NCBI RefSeq assembly: GCF_002933395.1
Contig: NZ_PKFN01000008.1
Location: forward strand, 124,001 to 188,000
Source: Yoonia maritima
GTDB lineage: Bacteria; Pseudomonadota; Alphaproteobacteria; Rhodobacterales; Rhodobacteraceae
Direction of reading: 5' to 3'
Length of the DNA stretch: 64,000 nt
Position numbers and translations under genes: made by a program. Numbering within the stretch: position 1 is the stretch's first letter; every line of letters begins with the position of its first letter. Below are positions 61,280 to 64,000 of the stretch, piece by piece. The notes under the pieces were generated by a model. The model was not told where the DNA came from. It did not search any database and saw only the letters and a program-made list of their open reading frames with translations.

Positions 61280-63253
61280 TCATGTTTCCGGCGTGTCCGG
61301 TCCATCGGCATAACCAATCTGTTTCAGCAGCCGATCCAAGGCACTTAGTTCGTCTTTCTTAAGACGCGAACCATTTTTCCGTACAGCATATTCTGCCTTG
61401 TCATCATTGTCTCCTCGCTCTGCGCGCTCAACTGCTGCGGTCGCTTGCGCCAATCTCCAGGTCAGCCCTTCATCGGCAACACCAGATAAATCCTCGACGG
61501 CATCTTCGATTTCACGCGCATGCCCTAACCGCGCATTCAGTTTTGCAAACTCCTCTGCCAGACAAAGGCGCGCTATCGCATCATCCCCTGCACGCCGAAT
61601 TGCCGGGCTAATAGCCACATGGCTGTGGGTCATCAGGTTTTCAAGTACCATGGGCCCCAAAGCATCAACAATAACGCTACGCAAATCGTCAGCGCCAAGG
61701 TGCCGCAATAGGCAGCCTTGCACATCAGCATGTGTCTGATCGCGACAATCCAGTTCCTCCAATGCGCTCTCAAATTCAATCGCGACTTTCGGATTTGCTA
61801 CCATGGTTGCAAGAATCACGGCTTCACGTAGGTATTCTTCTTTTGCGGCCCCCGTCCCAAGCGCCGAGTTTTTACTTGTCGAAACGGGACTAATATCGCG
61901 CTTCCACGCTGCTTGATTTCCCGGGGCCCACTTACGTTGTTGCGGCCGGGCACCGGCACCCGAACGCTTGCGTTTGCTAAACAGCTCCCAGCGCATCTCT
62001 TTGATGGCTTCGCCGTAATGCGCGCGGATCGATGGGTCGGCGATTAGTTTGATCTTTTCGCGCAACGCCTTATCCAACGCAGCCTTCCGTTCGGGGCTGT
62101 CATAAGTCTTTCCTTCGGTTTCGCGCTGCCACAACAGCTGCACCATAGGAATCGCTTGATCGATCAGCTTTTGCATCGCTCCGGCGCCTTGGGACTTGAT
62201 CAGATCATCAGGGTCCATTCCGTCAGGCATCAATGCAAAACGCAAAGATTGGCCCGCTTCGAGCAATGGCAGCGCAATATCGATCACGCGCATTGCGGCA
62301 CGCAGCCCGGCAGTGTCACCATCAAGCGCGATAATCGGCTCGGGTGCGATACGCCACAGCATCTGCAATTGGTTTTCGGTGATTGCGGTCCCTAACGGCG
62401 CGACAGTTGCTTCGAACCCTGCCTCTGACAGAGCGATGACATCCATATATCCTTCAGCCACGATCAGCGGCTTGCCCTTGCCGGCAGCCTCGCGTGCGGG
62501 TCCGTGATTATACAGACTACGCCCTTTGTCGAACAAAGGTGTCTCAGGCGAATTATAGTATTTTGCAGGCTGGTTCGGATCCATCGCCCGCCCGCCAAAG
62601 CCAATCGCACGCCCCCGTGCATCACGGATCGGGAACATGATCCGATCTCGAAACCGGTTATACAACCCGTTTCCACGGTCACTTTTCGCAGCCAGCCCCG
62701 CATCGACGATAAGCTTTTGTTCAATTCCCTTGCCACTCAGATGCTCAAGCACCCCACTCTGCGCTGGTGCAAAACCAATATCCCAACGCGCCTGCGCTTC
62801 CACGCTTAGGCCGCGAAGCTCAAGGTAGTCACGTGCAGCGGCGGCAACACCCGTCTGCAATTGCAAACGGTGAAACTGGACGGCTTGCTCCATGACATCT
62901 ACCAGTATGGTGCGATGATCCGCCTTTTGCTGCGCTTGCGGATCACGCTCTGGCATCGGCATACCTGCTTCGCCCGCAAGAATCCGTACAGCCTCCATAA
63001 AGTCGACGTTTTCAGTTTCGCGCACAAACGAGATCGCGTCACCCTTTGCGTGACAACCAAAGCAGTAATAATACCCCTTACGATCATCAACGTGGAAGCT
63101 AGCCGACTTTTCTTGATGGAACGGGCACGGCGCCCAAAGGTCACCCTTACCCTGATTGGACTTGCGCGTGTCCCACATAACCTTTCGACCAACGACCTGC
63201 CCCAAAGACAGTCGCGTACGCAATTCATCAAGGAAACCCGGCGGAAGACTCAT
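61280..63253 (-). CDS. dnaG: DNA primase
   Basis: A 657-residue primase. The N-terminal zinc-binding domain has CPFHQEKSASFHV and YYYCFGCHAKGD; the TOPRIM core has VAEGYMDVIAL and ALDGDTAGLRA; the C-terminal helicase-binding part is diverged. Makes RNA primers for replication. It is 128 bp upstream of rpoD on the same strand. Confidence 0.97.
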   Translation of the reverse strand: MSLPPGFLDELRTRLSLGQVVGRKVMWDTRKSNQGKGDLWAPCPFHQEKSASFHVDDRKGYYYCFGCHAKGDAISFVRETENVDFMEAVRILAGEAGMPMPERDPQAQQKADHRTILVDVMEQAVQFHRLQLQTGVAAAARDYLELRGLSVEAQARWDIGFAPAQSGVLEHLSGKGIEQKLIVDAGLAAKSDRGNGLYNRFRDRIMFPIRDARGRAIGFGGRAMDPNQPAKYYNSPETPLFDKGRSLYNHGPAREAAGKGKPLIVAEGYMDVIALSEAGFEATVAPLGTAITENQLQMLWRIAPEPIIALDGDTAGLRAAMRVIDIALPLLEAGQSLRFALMPDGMDPDDLIKSQGAGAMQKLIDQAIPMVQLLWQRETEGKTYDSPERKAALDKALREKIKLIADPSIRAHYGEAIKEMRWELFSKRKRSGAGARPQQRKWAPGNQAAWKRDISPVSTSKNSALGTGAAKEEYLREAVILATMVANPKVAIEFESALEELDCRDQTHADVQGCLLRHLGADDLRSVIVDALGPMVLENLMTHSHVAISPAIRRAGDDAIARLCLAEEFAKLNARLGHAREIEDAVEDLSGVADEGLTWRLAQATAAVERAERGDNDDKAEYAVRKNGSRLKKDELSALDRLLKQIGYADGPDTPET

Positions 63254-63631
63254 ACCCGCTTTATCGCCCAGTTCGCAGCAAAGGCCAATCCGTTCTTCGC
63301 TTAGCTTAGTGCCTATAAAGTCAATTCCAACGAATTTACGACCAAACCACGAATCGAAATGCGACGGGTTCCACCTTTCCTCATTTAAAATTGCGGGTGC
63401 AAACGCACAACTTTGGCAAATTTCTGCCTAAACTTCAGCTCCCACACTTTCTAAAACAGAAACAGTGATGGCCAAAAGTGAACTTTAACCACGCCACACC
63501 CCGCTATTAACATCATCCACAAAGTGCTTGCCCTAATTTCGCCACGCCGCCACGGCACAAACCTTTGAGGGTTATGAACACAAGCAAATATGACATATAA
63601 GTGTCTTAGTGCTTTGCCACGAGGATAGACC
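63254..63631. other. Intergenic region between dnaG and the TadG-like gene
   Basis: 378 bp without a supportable gene. It should hold the divergent promoters of dnaG and the pilus gene. A GAGGA ribosome site lies at 63621-63625. I see no clear repeat, operator or RNA structure in it. Confidence 0.5.
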
Positions 63632-64000
63632 ATGCCAACGATGTACAAATCAAATTCGCGCAATTCCCGCGCAAGAGATCAGCAAATCAACATTGCAAAG
63701 CGCTTTGTGCAAGACGAAGACGGATCAATACTGATCATGACGATCTTATTGCTGGTCACAATGTTGATAATGGGCGGCATGGCAGTCGATTTCATGCGAT
63801 TTGAATCTCGGCGTGCAGAAATCCAAGGGGTCGCCGATCGCGCAGTGTTGGCAGCGGCAAATCTGATACCGACGGGTGCCAAAGAAGATGAAGCAGTCAG
63901 CCGTGAAGAAATCGCTCTCGACTATTTTCGCAAGGCCGGCCTCGAAGATGTTATAACTTCGGGACCACGTGTGATTACATCTGGCGGTTCCAGCTCAGCT
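63632..64000 (+). CDS. Tad/Flp pilus assembly TadE/TadG-like protein (partial)
   Basis: The first 123 residues before the right edge. A basic N-terminus of about 30 residues leads to one membrane segment (GSILIMTILLLVTMLIMGGMAVDFMRFE), followed by RRAEIQGVADRAVLAAANL, the standard TadG/TadE N-terminal pattern (a pilin-like helix with a Glu near its end). Homologs are pseudopilins or have a von Willebrand domain later in the chain; that part is outside the window. ATG 63632 follows GAGGA. Confidence 0.82.
   Translation, partial: MPTMYKSNSRNSRARDQQINIAKRFVQDEDGSILIMTILLLVTMLIMGGMAVDFMRFESRRAEIQGVADRAVLAAANLIPTGAKEDEAVSREEIALDYFRKAGLEDVITSGPRVITSGGSSSA

Noticed and set aside
1..64000. CRISPR array, prophage or transposon
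   Set aside because: No regularly spaced direct repeats, Cas, integrase, transposase or phage structural genes were seen.

Overview
The window is a chromosomal stretch from an alphaproteobacterium of the order Rhodobacterales (roseobacter type). Support comes from gene content and order: an alphaproteobacterial nrdR-ribD / ribE-ribBX-ribH-nusB block, LexA sites of the GTTC-N7-GTTC type, a tRNA-His without the extra G-1, a DUF1127 gene followed by CCUCCUCCC hairpin RNAs (the CcaF1-CcsR arrangement of Rhodobacter), RpoH, MmcB, and meso-DAP type murein genes. Most of it is core genome; no transposase, integrase, phage module or CRISPR array was seen.

Layout. 1-6.3 kb: partial SUV3-like helicase, a TPR protein, SCP2 protein, alpha/beta hydrolase, PepF peptidase and an acetyltransferase. 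6.3-14 kb: minus-strand dcw (division and murein) operon mraZ-rsmH-ftsL-ftsI-murE-murF-mraY, which stops after mraY; its MurF lacks several residues normally conserved in the active site. 14.6-18 kb: Mrp ATPase, the DUF1127/CcsR RNA locus, a truncated-globin gene with an in-frame stop, and a divergent Lrp regulator/LysE exporter pair sharing a 44-bp dyad. 18-26.8 kb: UvrD helicase with an SOS box, ZIP transporter, FMN 2-hydroxyacid dehydrogenase, pyruvate carboxylase, MAPEG and VOC proteins. 26.7-30.9 kb: ectoine catabolism genes doeA-doeB-doeD with divergent regulator doeX and a perfect palindrome between them. 31-31.3 kb: two identical tRNA-Gly genes, each with its own leader and terminator.

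32-37 kb: histidine genes hisBH, hisA, hisF, hisE, interleaved with a transglycosylase, DUF2147 and DUF2867 genes. 37-43.5 kb: zinc-ribbon protein, RlmB, tRNA-Tyr, a lipoprotein hydrolase, DUF4389, a Gfo/Idh oxidoreductase, RpoH, RluD, tRNA-His. 43.7-45.8 kb: tandem small acidic paralogs, SOS-controlled mmcB, a 48-residue ORF, an unexplained structured intergenic stretch and an HdeD-like membrane protein. 46.5-54.9 kb: the riboflavin operon, split by two capsule genes (kpsS, kpsC) on the opposite strand. 55-58.5 kb: small secreted proteins, YjbQ, a divergent HxlR/qorB pair and a nitroreductase. 58.5-64 kb: a HEPN-like orphan ORF, rpoD, dnaG and the start of a Tad/Flp pilus (TadG-like) gene.

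The strongest observations for follow-up are the seven-hairpin CCUCCUCCC RNA array, the catalytically degenerate MurF inside an otherwise normal dcw operon, the riboflavin operon interrupted by capsule genes, the two SOS boxes, the operator palindromes of the two Lrp-type regulators, and the orphan HEPN-like gene beside rpoD. I did not find a clearly new multi-gene system.
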